A DNA stretch of 64,000 nt from assembly GCF_002355155.1 (NCBI RefSeq), contig NZ_AP017369.1, positions 1,984,001 to 2,048,000 on the forward strand. Direction: 5' to 3'. Within the stretch, counting starts at the first letter, position 1. The number at the start of each line of letters is the position of its first letter. A program made the translations under genes and the position numbers. The notes under the pieces were generated by a model. That model did no database searches. It saw nothing but the letters and a program-made list of their open reading frames with translations, and was not told where the DNA came from. The DNA comes from Corynebacterium suranareeae (GTDB lineage Bacteria > Actinomycetota > Actinomycetes > Mycobacteriales > Mycobacteriaceae). Of the stretch, positions 27,098 to 37,100 are shown piece by piece.

Positions 27098-27153
27098 CAA
27101 GAACCCCGTTGCAGCACCGACATATCTCTATGTTCGCTGTAACGGGGTTCTTG
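27098..27153 (+). terminator. 18-bp hairpin after the helicase gene
   Basis: CAAGAACCCCGTTGCAGC (27098-27115) pairs with GCTGTAACGGGGTTCTTG (27136-27153), with one G-U pair. Confidence 0.7.
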
Positions 27154-27205
27154 CGCTCGACCTTTAGTACTCACCTTTTCCTTGATTGGTTTCCACTACA
27201 CACCC

Positions 27206-27583
27206 ATGACCCCTATTACTACCACCAACACCCCGCTGTATTCAGCACTACTCCATACTCGTATCTCTGATGCGGAATTGTTGACACCAACAACAACTGT
27301 GCACGAAATTCTCGTCTACGGTCCAGCAGATTGCCCAGGGTGTACAGCGACACTTGATTTCTTTGCTCGCAAAAACATGCCGGCCACAAAAGTCACTGTG
27401 GCTGCCGGTGATGTAGCACATACCTACATCACTCAAGACTTAGGCTATCTCCAAGCGCCAGTGGTCACTATACGTGTCAGCCCCCCAAAGACTGACCACG
27501 ACAACGAACACAACACCCAGATCCTGCACTGGGCCGGCGTTAATCGCTACCTCATGCAGGCACTCTCCCGTACTCATTTCTAG
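27206..27583 (+). CDS. Thioredoxin/glutaredoxin-fold protein (NrdH-like)
   Basis: 125 aa. The segment ILVYGPADCPGCTATLDFFA gives the beta-strand plus CPGC redox site of glutaredoxin/NrdH proteins. AGDVAHTYITQDLGYLQAPV supplies the cis-Pro region (QAPVV), and the C-terminus reads WAGVN. It could reduce a ribonucleotide reductase, although none is seen here. I chose ATG 27206; an upstream TTG (27182) is in frame. Neither has a strong ribosome site. It fits with the nearby nucleotide genes. Confidence 0.7.
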   Translation: MTPITTTNTPLYSALLHTRISDAELLTPTTTVHEILVYGPADCPGCTATLDFFARKNMPATKVTVAAGDVAHTYITQDLGYLQAPVVTIRVSPPKTDHDNEHNTQILHWAGVNRYLMQALSRTHF

Positions 27584-27597
27584 AAAGGTTTTCCATC

Positions 27598-27978
27598 ATG
27601 TCTGAATCTACTTCTTCCACTAACTCCACCGCCATCCTCAACGACACCTTCAACCCGAAGCCTGGCGTACCTTATGCACGCGTCGAAGATCACGAGTTTG
27701 CCACGCGTGACGAATTCCGCGCTTGGGCTTCCAAGGAAATGGCAGCCGGCAACGTTTTCTCTGCAACCATCGCCAACGCTCCACGTGAAGACCGCATCAA
27801 GTCTTTTGTCATGGACCTTGTTCGCGACGGTATTGACGATGCTGCTGAAGAAATTGTCTCACGTATTGATTGTGGCGACTTCACTATGAAGGAGGCTCTC
27901 ACCGCGATCACGGCATCAATCAACGACCTCGACGCTGAGGATGTTGTCAGCGACATCGTTAACGACCACTTCAGTTAA
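27598..27978 (+). CDS. Hypothetical acidic protein, 126 aa
   Basis: Acidic, mostly helical, with a Ser/Thr-rich N-terminus. Motifs include EFATRDEFRAWASKEMAAGN and repeated DDAAEEIVSRID / DAEDVVSDIVND. No domain recognised. ATG 27598 follows GAAAGG. A strong terminator comes right after it, so it ends a transcription unit that includes the thioredoxin-fold gene. Confidence 0.6.
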   Translation: MSESTSSTNSTAILNDTFNPKPGVPYARVEDHEFATRDEFRAWASKEMAAGNVFSATIANAPREDRIKSFVMDLVRDGIDDAAEEIVSRIDCGDFTMKEALTAITASINDLDAEDVVSDIVNDHFS

Positions 27979-27999
27979 TCCCTCCCCCCACACCCTCAC

Positions 28000-28041
28000 A
28001 AAGAGCGTCGAAGCAATCTACGCTTCGACGCTCTTTTTTTT
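28000..28041 (+). terminator. Rho-independent terminator
   Basis: AAAGAGCGTCGAAGC (28000-28014) pairs with GCTTCGACGCTCTTT (28022-28036) and is followed by a run of T. One of the clearest terminators in the window. Confidence 0.92.
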
Positions 28042-28073
28042 CGCTGCCTATATAAGAAAAGGACGACACCACC

Positions 28074-28541
28074 ATGATTGAACATAATCTGTGGTTCAAC
28101 AACATCACCAACCTTGCCTCTAAAAAAGAAGCAGCTGATAAATCCGGTATTCCAGTTCTCGAACTATATGACCAACTTGATGATGGGATTCTCCCCGAAA
28201 AGACTGTCATCGCTCTTGCACGTGCTTATGACCTCTCGCCTGTTGAAGCTCTTCTGCACACCGGCTACCTCTCTGAAGAAGAGACCTCCAGCATTACAGA
28301 GGACACCACCCCAGATTCAGCTGACGACTACCCCACCTGGGCACTCAACTCGCACCTTGACCACAGCATTCTCGAAGCTTTTGGCGACATCGCTGAAGAA
28401 GTAAACAGCGGACGAGTTTCTCGCGACAACGCCATAGAACAGATTAATGCATGGCTTGACGAGCTTCCAGGCAGCCTATTTAGCAATCTCCGCAGCACTA
28501 AAGCAGGCTACCTCGAACTGTTCGAGACCTATCTCGACTAA
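28074..28541 (+). CDS. Helix-turn-helix (XRE-like) protein
   Basis: 155 aa. Residues ~15-60 (LASKKEAADKSGIPVLELYD ... KTVIALARAYDLSPVEALLH, then TGYL) match the helix-turn-helix layout of mycobacterial and corynebacterial phage regulators ('vi.iAraygv.pveaLv.tGYl'). The C-terminal part is acidic and helical, perhaps for dimerisation. It is a candidate transcription regulator of the downstream NUDIX/dNMP kinase operon, or of the element. ATG follows AAAAGGACGACACCACC. Confidence 0.65.
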   Translation: MIEHNLWFNNITNLASKKEAADKSGIPVLELYDQLDDGILPEKTVIALARAYDLSPVEALLHTGYLSEEETSSITEDTTPDSADDYPTWALNSHLDHSILEAFGDIAEEVNSGRVSRDNAIEQINAWLDELPGSLFSNLRSTKAGYLELFETYLD

Positions 28542-28577
28542 ACCCAACCAGCACAACAGTAAGGAGAACCCTCACCC

Positions 28578-28835
28578 ATGTCCTTTAAGCACCTCTATGA
28601 CGAGACACCAGAAATGGTCATGTATTGCTCCGGGCCGCTGTGTGATGCAGAACTAGAGCATGACCGTGATGGGTGGACATGCCTTGAATGCGGCACCTTT
28701 TGGGTTGATGTCGTCAACGGTGAACGTGCCCAAGAGGATACACCCGATGATGAGCTAGAAGGATTACCTGTATATGACCTTTACGGCACCCACCTCTACA
28801 ATCACCATGAACACCCAGAAAGTGCAGAATTATAA
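28578..28835 (+). CDS. Small zinc-ribbon protein, 85 aa
   Basis: Four Cys in two pairs, CSGPLCD and CLECG, with WTCLECGTFW between strands, fit a zinc ribbon. The rest is acidic. Start ATG 28578 follows AAGGAGAACCCTCACCC. Its stop TAA overlaps the ATG of the NUDIX gene by one base (TAATG), so translation is coupled. Zinc ribbons of this size often bind nucleic acid or partner proteins. Confidence 0.6.
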   Translation: MSFKHLYDETPEMVMYCSGPLCDAELEHDRDGWTCLECGTFWVDVVNGERAQEDTPDDELEGLPVYDLYGTHLYNHHEHPESAEL

Positions 28836-29620
28836 TGACCGCACCTAACTCCCACCGTGTACCACGCCTGGCCTCCACGGTCATTATTGCCCGCGAGTCT
28901 GCTGACTCAAGCACTCTAGAATTCTTTATCCAGCAGCGACAATCCACTATGGCTTATGCAGCAAGCGCTGTTGTCTTCCCCGGTGGTGGTGTTGAATACA
29001 GCGATTACCCATATATTTTACCCCACCAAGACGCGCATATGACTCGCGAACAGATCGAACATCATGCGTACAGACTCCACATCGACCCGGAGACCATGGC
29101 GGCGCACATTACTGCTGCACGCCGTGAAGTATGGGAAGAAACAGGCGTCGATCTCGATAATTACGCCCATGAGCTGATCCCTCTTGATCGCTGGATCACA
29201 CCGGACATTCCTGCTTTTAGGCGCCGTTACGACACCGCCACCTTCGTGCTCGTCCCCAAAGACAGCAGTGATACAGAAGACAACGCCCTACAACCCCGAC
29301 ACCAAACAACCGAAGCAACCCACTCTTATTGGGCAACTGCAGCTGACCTACTATCACAGTGGTCGAACGCAGAGCTCAACCTGTTGTTGCCGACATGGTG
29401 GCACATCAACCAACTGAGTCACTTCCGCACGCTAGACCAGCTCTATAGCTTCGCCCAACATGCTCATAATCCACAGCACACCCCGCCAACGGTGTTTTCT
29501 AACTGGGTTGTGCCCGCTAATGCGACCACCATGCAGCACTATGGATTCCCTGATCCAGCCATCTACTTTGACCATGCCACCATCGCAGGAAAACACCACA
29601 AAATCCCCTCAAGAAAGTAG
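28835..29620 (+). CDS. NUDIX hydrolase (NUDT19-like)
   Basis: 261 aa. The Nudix signature is split as VVFPGGGVEYSD (residues ~48-59) and AARREVWEETGVDL (~92-105), with a ~35-residue insert between the glycine-rich part and the REVWEETG helix. NUDT19/RP2-like enzymes carry such an insert. The family cleaves nucleoside diphosphate-linked substrates, including CoA esters and modified nucleotides. Metal-binding Glu residues are intact. It is translated with the preceding zinc-ribbon gene and lies 8 bases before the dNMP kinase gene, which suggests nucleotide-pool clean-up. The exact substrate cannot be read from sequence. Confidence 0.85.
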   Translation: MTAPNSHRVPRLASTVIIARESADSSTLEFFIQQRQSTMAYAASAVVFPGGGVEYSDYPYILPHQDAHMTREQIEHHAYRLHIDPETMAAHITAARREVWEETGVDLDNYAHELIPLDRWITPDIPAFRRRYDTATFVLVPKDSSDTEDNALQPRHQTTEATHSYWATAADLLSQWSNAELNLLLPTWWHINQLSHFRTLDQLYSFAQHAHNPQHTPPTVFSNWVVPANATTMQHYGFPDPAIYFDHATIAGKHHKIPSRK

Positions 29621-29628
29621 GTCTCACC

Positions 29629-30333
29629 ATGACTTTTGCAGAACTTACCGCACCGCGCACCATCATCGCTTTTAATGGCCGTGCCGAATCTGGCAAAGAT
29701 ACCGCAGCACAATATCTCACCAATATGCACAGTTTTCACCGCATTGCCTTTGCCGATGGTATCCGTGACGCACTCTATGCACTCAACCCACTCGTCTGTG
29801 TGGAACAGGCTGTTACCACGGATTCAGCCATCTATGACCGCGTTGCCACAGTCGTAGACAAGCTCGGATGGGATAGTGCCAAACAACTTCCTGAAATCCG
29901 TGCACTCATGCAGCGCATTGGTACCGAGGCCGGTTGGCGTATTCACGGCGAGCATCTCTGGATCAACCTTGCCGTCAAAAAGATTAACGAGCTACCAGCT
30001 GGAAAGGCAGTTGTCATCACTGACCTGCGGTTCCCCAATGAAATTGAGTGGTTGAACAACCTCAAGGACAACCCACTGAACACCGTGCAGACCATCAAAG
30101 TCATCCGACCAGATCATGAATCGACCTTGACTGCAGGCTCATTCGGTACTGCCTCACATATTTCAGAGAGCTTTAATCTCGCTACCGATGTTACGCTCCG
30201 CAACGACGGCTCCATTGACGATTTACATACACAACTGGCTGATGTTCTGAGCACCTCACCACAACCGGTGCTCTCTCGTAACACCCCTGTACCAAAACAC
30301 AACGCACCGGCTCCAACCACTGATGCCGTATAA
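29629..30333 (+). CDS. Deoxynucleoside monophosphate kinase, phage type
   Basis: 234 aa. P-loop FNGRAESGKDTAAQYL is near residues 13-28; FADGIRDALYALNP and VVITDLRFPNE (near 128) follow. The 'DlRFpNE' block is typical of phage T4 gp1-like dNMP kinases. They phosphorylate dNMPs, including modified ones, for phage DNA synthesis. The tail is Pro/Thr-rich. ATG 29629 comes after AAGAAAGTAGGTCTCACC. It is the last gene of the + strand run and is followed by a bidirectional terminator. Confidence 0.85.
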   Translation: MTFAELTAPRTIIAFNGRAESGKDTAAQYLTNMHSFHRIAFADGIRDALYALNPLVCVEQAVTTDSAIYDRVATVVDKLGWDSAKQLPEIRALMQRIGTEAGWRIHGEHLWINLAVKKINELPAGKAVVITDLRFPNEIEWLNNLKDNPLNTVQTIKVIRPDHESTLTAGSFGTASHISESFNLATDVTLRNDGSIDDLHTQLADVLSTSPQPVLSRNTPVPKHNAPAPTTDAV

Positions 30334-30390
30334 ATAACCCCCGTATCAAGATCGCTGCACTCACGCAGACCTTGGTACGGGGGTTATTTT
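30332..30390. terminator. Bidirectional terminator between convergent operons
   Basis: AAATAACCCCCGTATCAAG (30332-30350) pairs with CTTGGTACGGGGGTTATTT (30371-30389) with one G-U pair. It is followed by a T-run on + and has A/T on the other side. It separates the + strand metabolic run from the - strand polymerase operon. Confidence 0.88.
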
Positions 30391-30412
30391 TTAATTAACT
30401 ACAGCTCACACT

Positions 30413-30640
30413 TTAACCAAAGCTAAAGCCATCATTCTGCTGCTGCACTTGAGCTTCTTCCTGGATAACTGGCTGCTCTTCCTGGTTCATAGCCTGGTAA
30501 CGCTGACGCATTCGCAGCTGCTGATCAACAGAGTTCAGTACGCCGTTAGCATCCATACCACCCTCGCCAAGTCGAACCTGAGTCTTGGGTACACCCATAA
30601 GCTCTTGGGTGTCGCGGTTAGTGGGATCTGGAGTCGTCAT
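30413..30640 (-). CDS. Small protein, 75 aa, Gln-rich with aromatic tail
   Basis: Starts MTTPDPTNRDTQELMGVPKT and ends in a Gln/Glu-rich stretch finishing QQQNDGFSFG. It is the last gene of the RNA polymerase operon. ATG follows GAAAGAAGGATTCATT. It has no known domain. The disordered tail ending in acidic plus Phe resembles the tails of two other genes in this operon (33095-34105 and 32816-33091). Confidence 0.55.
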   Translation of the reverse strand: MTTPDPTNRDTQELMGVPKTQVRLGEGGMDANGVLNSVDQQLRMRQRYQAMNQEEQPVIQEEAQVQQQNDGFSFG

Positions 30641-30668
30641 AATGAATCCTTCTTTCTATCGTTTTATA

Positions 30669-32801
30669 TTAGTAGCCGTACTGCGAATCATTGGTTTTTG
30701 CTTCAGTCTCACGAACATACGCCTCATAAGGATTCGCAGGTCGATCCTCTGGCAGATTGGATTCACGGAAATCATGAACGGTCATATCCAACTGTGCTGC
30801 CTGATTAAGCTGTGCCGCTTGTACACGACGGCGAGCTGCCAATTCTCGACCTGATCCACGACTCTCCTGAGGTCGAACCATAGCATCAGTATACTCGCTC
30901 GACGTGTCTTTTTCCATAGTTATGGATTTAACAAAAGCATCCGCATCCTGCCCAAACGTCTGCCCATGCTTGCGCACAAACTTATCCAAAATCACTGGGT
31001 GATCGCGCTGCATCACCTTCTCAGCCTGATCCATCGCCCACACCTGAACTTCCTTGACCTGCTCAGTAGTCATCGCAGTCTGGTTGCCATCATCCTGCAG
31101 AACCTTAATGGCAGCCTGTGTACGCTGCGCCATAGCAATCTGACGCACCCGAGAAGCACTGCGTCCGCGTGTATCAAAATCAGGCAACAGTTTCTTCGCA
31201 GAGGCAAGACCGCTTTCTGAGACATCAGTAGCCGTCATAAAGCCAGCAACCACATCACGAACACCATCGGAACCATGCTGCTCACCAGCCACGCGCATCT
31301 CTGTCGCCAAGGTCGCAGCCAGATTGTCCGCGAAATTCTGTACATTACCCATCGGCTCACGAACGCTGAACCAGCCGGCATTTTTGCTCAAGCCTGCACC
31401 ATCAGGAAACTGCCATGTCGGTGTCTTAGAGGTCACCATGCCACGTCGTTGTTCACCCAGACGCACGGTGCCAAAAGCCGTCTCATTAAACCGGGCAGCA
31501 TAGCCTGGATCGCGCTCCATACGACGACCCACAATATCGCGGGCAGCGCCATAAATATCCTTCGACTTCAGGCCATGCTCTTCGCCCTGTTTGACCACCA
31601 TGTCAATATCTTCTGCCACCTGTGCAGAGACATCGCTCGCATCCACTATCGCTTGACCATCCGCATCTACTTCCCGCATCGCCTCATATGCTTGATCAGA
31701 TAGCCGCACCACAGTCTGCGCAGCAGAATTCACACTCATGGGGATTCGTTCACGGTTGCTAATAATCGCTGTTTTCTGCTGTATAAACGCATCAGAGAGC
31801 GACTTCGCTTCCTTCTCCGTCTTATCCCGCGTCAGCTTTGACTTCCAAAAATCTTTGGATACATATTTCGACAACTTAGTGTCTTTAGCCTGTTCCAGAT
31901 CCTTGTTGATCTTGCGCTTCATATCCACATTGACACCGGTCATACGCGGACTCATACACCACATCACCGCAGCGGTCGTACATGCCGCCATCACAGTCTG
32001 GGTGTTGACACCTTTGCGTAGTGGCCCCATCGCAGCCTGTGCCATCTCTTGTGCAAAGTTATCATGAGCTGCATTGATCTTCCGCCTACGAGCAGCTGCA
32101 TCTTTGGCATCCCGTGCTAGGTACGGATTATCACTTTTTGGTGGCTTCGCATACTTCTTTTCCGCTGCCTTGCGTTCCTTTTTGGCAATATCAATAGGGT
32201 CAAGACTCTGCGCATGGACTTCGCGCATATGTAGTTGCCCATCCACACCAGAAAGGTCAGCTTCATTATCGACCGCCTCTTGTGCACCACTGAGAGGCAC
32301 ACCAGCATCATCGACTAGTCGATCGCCATCGCTACGATCATCTTGCCCAGCACGCACCCAATGACTGGTATCAAATTCTTCAACGTCATTGAGATCATCA
32401 AAATCAGACGAAGCTGATTCACCAAAAATACTGCGCTGCTCACCGCCATCAACCTCATAGCTCTGTGTTATCTCAGATGGGTGAAGCTTTCGCCGAGGCA
32501 GCACATCACGCAGTGTTTCTGGTTCTGCAGGCTCACCATAAGCAACAGACTGTTGCTCCACACCAATAATAGAAGCCAAGTCGCTGCTACTCATGACATT
32601 TTTAGTTGGGTCATGCAGCTGCCCCAACGTCTTAGGCCGGGTTAATGACTGGGCCGAAGGTTCCTCGACACTAACCTCTTCTACCTGTTCACGCACCTGC
32701 GCACTTGCTTGTGTAGCAAGACTGATCTCTGCCTCTACGACCGCCTGGGCACGCCGAGCAACCTGCTCTTCTCGTACCTTATTGTTCTCATTCCCAGCCA
32801 C
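30669..32801 (-). CDS. Large hypothetical protein, 710 aa
   Basis: The N-terminal ~240 residues are acidic and low-complexity; one stretch is rich in Asp (FDDLNDVEEFD). Then comes a basic segment, a short hydrophobic stretch (MAACTTAAVMWCMSP, near residue 285-300, maybe not membrane-spanning), and a long helical C-terminal part with many charged residues. I chose GTG 32801, because the AAGGAG overlapping the previous stop is 10 bases upstream; GTG 32810 is too close. The position right behind the RNA polymerase suggests a polymerase-associated or virion-packaged protein, but there is no direct proof. Confidence 0.55.
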   Translation of the reverse strand: MAGNENNKVREEQVARRAQAVVEAEISLATQASAQVREQVEEVSVEEPSAQSLTRPKTLGQLHDPTKNVMSSSDLASIIGVEQQSVAYGEPAEPETLRDVLPRRKLHPSEITQSYEVDGGEQRSIFGESASSDFDDLNDVEEFDTSHWVRAGQDDRSDGDRLVDDAGVPLSGAQEAVDNEADLSGVDGQLHMREVHAQSLDPIDIAKKERKAAEKKYAKPPKSDNPYLARDAKDAAARRRKINAAHDNFAQEMAQAAMGPLRKGVNTQTVMAACTTAAVMWCMSPRMTGVNVDMKRKINKDLEQAKDTKLSKYVSKDFWKSKLTRDKTEKEAKSLSDAFIQQKTAIISNRERIPMSVNSAAQTVVRLSDQAYEAMREVDADGQAIVDASDVSAQVAEDIDMVVKQGEEHGLKSKDIYGAARDIVGRRMERDPGYAARFNETAFGTVRLGEQRRGMVTSKTPTWQFPDGAGLSKNAGWFSVREPMGNVQNFADNLAATLATEMRVAGEQHGSDGVRDVVAGFMTATDVSESGLASAKKLLPDFDTRGRSASRVRQIAMAQRTQAAIKVLQDDGNQTAMTTEQVKEVQVWAMDQAEKVMQRDHPVILDKFVRKHGQTFGQDADAFVKSITMEKDTSSEYTDAMVRPQESRGSGRELAARRRVQAAQLNQAAQLDMTVHDFRESNLPEDRPANPYEAYVRETEAKTNDSQYGY

Positions 32802-32815
32802 TGTTCCCACACTCC

Positions 32816-33091
32816 TTAAAAGTCCATATCGTCAAACTGATTATTCTGAGCTGCTGCGCCTGTGCGTTCAAAGCGTCGCAACAATTCTGCGGCACCCATC
32901 CGTGCTGTTCGCACATGCGCCGGCACAGCAGCAGCTACTTCTTTGTCTGGTAGAGGTGACACAGGCTGCGCTGCAACCTCCGCCACGGGGTCAGAGACAA
33001 CTACCTCACGTGCAACAGATCGACTCTGCTGTCGTGGTGTACTTTTCATGCTCTGACCCCGCGTTCCTTTTCTGCTGAAATCTACTGCCAT
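32816..33091 (-). CDS. Small protein, 91 aa, acidic Phe-ending tail
   Basis: Starts MAVDFSRKGTRGQSMK and is basic at the N-terminus. It ends NNQFDDMDF, a tip that resembles SSB C-terminal tips (acidic then Phe). The start is 3 bases after the stop of the preceding frame (33095), so it is translated with it. A Val/Ala/Pro-rich linker forms the middle. No family recognised. Confidence 0.55.
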   Translation of the reverse strand: MAVDFSRKGTRGQSMKSTPRQQSRSVAREVVVSDPVAEVAAQPVSPLPDKEVAAAVPAHVRTARMGAAELLRRFERTGAAAQNNQFDDMDF

Positions 33092-33094
33092 TGT

Positions 33095-34105
33095 TTAGAG
33101 CTCAAACCCGCCATCCTGTTGTTGTGGTGGTTCCTGTTGGTTGTAACGGCTTGTATCAAATCGACCCATAAACTGATTGTTTGCACCACCGTTAGTAAAT
33201 GGGTTTCCTGTACCTGGCTTCGGTGCAACCGGTGTAGGTGGAACAGAATTTTGTGGTACCGGATTATGCACAGGTGGAATATTCTGCTGCTGAGGCACAG
33301 CCGGTTGTTGCGCCCCCATTGCAGGTCCCTGATGTCCATAATTCCCGATTTTTCCACCCTGGTCGAATGGCTGACCAACGCCCCGGAAGTCCGTCTGAGC
33401 AGGTGAAACAGGCTGCTGTACTACAGGTGTAGCTGGTACCTCAGGTTGAGCTACAGGCGAGGTGGTAGGCAGCTGTTCATAATCAAACTGCCCAACTGCA
33501 ACCCCAGATACCTCTGCTACATCAGCCACCGGTGCCGGCACCGCAGCTCCCGCACCGACCAACGCTGGTACACGCCGCTCAATACGGAAACCAGAGCGTT
33601 GCTGGACCCGCTCAAAGCTCGCCAATGACTGCTGTGCAGAGATCGACTGAATCTCTACATCAGGGATACCAAAACGTGCTGCATCCTCCATTGCCTTGAT
33701 ATTGGCTCGCACCACACGAGGAGCAAAGTCATAGGCATCACCGTCGTAGATGTTGACCTGCTGCTTTGCCATCTCACACAACAAATCAAAGCGATTCTTC
33801 TTATCGCCATAGGCAAGCTGATCAAGTGCTAGTGGCTTAATCTCAGTCGGCAGCTCATCGTGGCTGAGCACACGCATATAGCCCTGCTCATCAGAGAATT
33901 CTTCCGCGATCTTCTCCACCTGGTCAACGCCAACAGAAACACCCATGCCCTTGTCATCGGCGTACATCTCCATGTACTGCTGTACCCATTCATCCTTGGT
34001 GGCCTGAATAGGCTGGTGGTTGTCATCCTTGACCACCTCCCATTCATAGCGACCTTGCTCATTCTCGCTTCGACGCATCTTGTGACCTTGATAAAGATCA
34101 CCCAC
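33095..34105 (-). CDS. C-terminal part of the RNA polymerase-like protein in the -1 frame
   Basis: 336 codons reading VGDLYQGHKMRRSENEQGRY and onward. The first ~160 residues are folded-looking (EWVQQYMEMYADDKGMGVSV, DQVEKIAEEFSDEQGYMRVL). The last ~150 are Pro/Gln/Ala/Asn-rich, ending QQQDGGFEL. No ribosome site precedes its possible GTG start at 34105. The upstream polymerase frame carries polymerase-like sequence right up to this point and then becomes atypical (many Arg/Trp/Ser). So I read this as the continuation of the polymerase, reached by a -1 shift at 34105-34111, giving about 2172 aa in total. A separate gene or a sequencing error remains possible. Confidence 0.6.
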   Translation of the reverse strand: MGDLYQGHKMRRSENEQGRYEWEVVKDDNHQPIQATKDEWVQQYMEMYADDKGMGVSVGVDQVEKIAEEFSDEQGYMRVLSHDELPTEIKPLALDQLAYGDKKNRFDLLCEMAKQQVNIYDGDAYDFAPRVVRANIKAMEDAARFGIPDVEIQSISAQQSLASFERVQQRSGFRIERRVPALVGAGAAVPAPVADVAEVSGVAVGQFDYEQLPTTSPVAQPEVPATPVVQQPVSPAQTDFRGVGQPFDQGGKIGNYGHQGPAMGAQQPAVPQQQNIPPVHNPVPQNSVPPTPVAPKPGTGNPFTNGGANNQFMGRFDTSRYNQQEPPQQQDGGFEL

Positions 34106-37100
34106 GGGCCCATGAGAGTTTCTGCACGGTACAACGCATCAATGGGGTCATGCTTTGCCTGCAGAATTGACTGTTGCGCTGGTGCAGATGCAGCCATTGC
34201 TTCCTTGGTCAGACCTAGGTTGCGGCACAATGCCACCATTTCCTGTTCTTTTTTACCAGCCACACCGGTAAAGAGCACCTTGATGGCAGTTGCTTTCTGG
34301 GAACCCTCATAGTGGCTACGCAGTGCTTGCGCTGTTGGTTGACCTATATCCTTAAAGCCCTGCTCAGGGTCAGCGCCGATATAGGTGGCATATTCCTTCA
34401 GCTTGCCTGGTGAACCTTTCGCGCCCGTTTCAAAGCACTGTGCAACAGAAGACATATGGTTTTCCATGCCGTCAAAACGCAGGGTCACCAAACCATCACG
34501 GTTGGCAAAAGCCTGTGCATAGTGCTCGTTGAGATCATCCATGTGTGCACGGTTGACCTCTAGTAATTCTTCACGGCTAATCTCGCCGGCCTCGTACTCA
34601 CGCTGGTAGCGGTTAAGCTCAGAGACAATGACCTTCATGTTCTCAGCCATTGCTGGATCATGATGCTGCGCTACCTGCACATCGAGACTGTCATGCAAGG
34701 TCAGCCCATAGAACATCGAGCCGTCCTCCATGCGCTTACCATCACCAAGATCGAGCATATTTGCCTCAACAGTCAGCCTCGACAGTGCTTCCTCATGCGC
34801 CTTTTTCGGCAGATTGCCGACTAGACCCACAGAGTCACCATCGAAGTCACCGTCAAAACTCTTCACCGACACTGGGTTAACTGCCACACCATGTAAATCT
34901 TCATTGATGACAACTCGCAAATAGCGCACACCACCATCGCGGATCACCGGATCACGCCACACCATCGCATAACCATTATCGAGGACACCCAACTCTCGTG
35001 CCATCGAAGAGTTCATGGCTACTTCATCAACTGCCAGGCGTGGGTCGCCTGTCCACACAGCAGTAGCGGAGTGTGACTGGCGTGCCGACATGAAGCCATC
35101 TTTGAACAGATTGTTCTTGGTCTCAATGCGGCTGGCAACAATATCATTAGCAATCCCGTCAAAGCTTGCCTGCACCTTTTTCTGTGCCTGATCGACAAAC
35201 TTCTGTGACTCGCTCAGTCGCTTTTCCGCAGCACGGGGTAACGTGCCATGCTCAGCTTCCTCCTGGCGCAATGCATCAATCTTGGCTTGCTCTTCTGCCA
35301 ACTTGTAGCACGTATCAAAAATGGACATGTATCGCGTGGTGTACTCATGTCGAGAGGTACTACCGTCCGCTAAATCTTCATCACTACGCAGATGCGGGCT
35401 GAGCAATGGCAGCTGATACATGCCTGGATTGTTGGGTGATTCTTCCAGCTGTGCGCCATTGCGCAGCTGCAGCTGAAAGGGAATCTCCATGACGCCACCT
35501 GCACGACTGATCTGCTCAACAAAAGCTTCTCGCACCTGTGCGCGATTAACACGATCGTTCAGGTTGCCGCCCTCATCGTAAATGCTCGGCATTTCGATGA
35601 CATTGCGCTGCTCATTAGACTCACTGAGTCCCTCACGCAATTCACCATAGGGGGTGACATCAAGACCCGTGACCCGCAGATATTCCTGGAAGTTAGACAA
35701 CGCAGAGACGTTGGTGCCATAAAAGTGCTCCATAATTTCATGGCATTCCTGAGCTTGGAGCACCCACGCTAGCTGTGAGGACGCTTTACGCCCCTGACCT
35801 TCACGAACAGCGTCTTCGTCATACACATTGGTTTTCGCATCAACAGCCATATGCGTGACGATGAAGTTGAGATCGCCAGATGCACCCGGCTGCACACGAG
35901 TAGAACCGTCATTGTTCCTAAACGTCACATCCTGTGGATCATTCATGAGCTCACGTGCCGTACCACCATTAAAACGAGAAATGGCAGAAAACGGACTCAT
36001 GACAACCTCTAGATCGGGGTTGTCGCGGAAAAACGCCACCTCTGATTCCAGCCCTGCAGCACGTGCATCAGCATCACTCATCGCTGGATCAACAACAAGA
36101 GCGATCACGCCCTTATTACCGTGGAAGTCAGACAACTTATCACCGGCTACCAGTGGTCGCATCTTATCTTCCGTGTCGCGAATAACATGGGTATTCGCAA
36201 AATCAGCAGAGACAATAATGCCGTCTTCAAAATTCCAACCATGAAGCTGCGTCATAGCCGTACGTGCACCACCCGTAACAGCACTAGCCTGCATGATGTT
36301 CGAAAACGTCATGTTCTGACGATCATGGGGGTCAAAGCCCATCGCCCACGCCTCAGGATGTGCTGCAACAGGTACTCGATCAGCCGGGTCACCAGGGGTA
36401 ATCATGCCATCAGCACCCACCTGCGCAGAGGGCAGCAAATAGCGTACTGAGCCCTGGTTTGCCGCCATACCGGTCATCATGGGATCAAAGAACCCTGCGC
36501 CGGCATCAACATCAAGCACAGAAATATTGCGCCCACCAGTCAGCACCAGTGCGTCACGAGAGTTATCGTTACGCGCATCAAAACCACGCTGCTGTGCCCG
36601 AATATCCTCCATCACATTGGCGCCATCACGAATTGAGTTGTCGTAACGCACACGCAAACTCGCAGTCTCAAGCAACGCAGCGCGCCACTCATCGCTCAAA
36701 CCTTCTTCAGCACTACGCTCGAAAAAGTCCACTGGGAAGCGATTGTCATACAGTCGCTTATACGCACTGTTGATGCTGGTTGTAGCACCCACTCGGGAGC
36801 GTTCAGTAAACATCAAATCTTCTCGCACACGGTATGCTAACGCCTCTGACATCACCTGCTCATAGCCTTTGAGCTTGGTACGCTCTTCTAAACTCTTTGT
36901 CTCACTGGGTTTTTGTGGTACCACAGATGCGGTGTAACCAGGGGCGAACATATAGTTCTCGCTACCATTAAATTTGGTGACAATTTCACCATGCTCACCG
37001 CGAGTAAAAATCTGACCGATCTCGCCTTGCACATGGCGGGTGCGCTCACCGCGAACCTGCCCCTTACTATCTGTGACACGACTATCTTTCGCACCGACAC

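Noticed and set aside
33829..34104. Zero-frame tail of the polymerase as real protein sequence
   Set aside because: The residues are Arg/Trp/Met/Ser-rich and unlike the rest, while the -1 frame over the same bases gives normal protein sequence.
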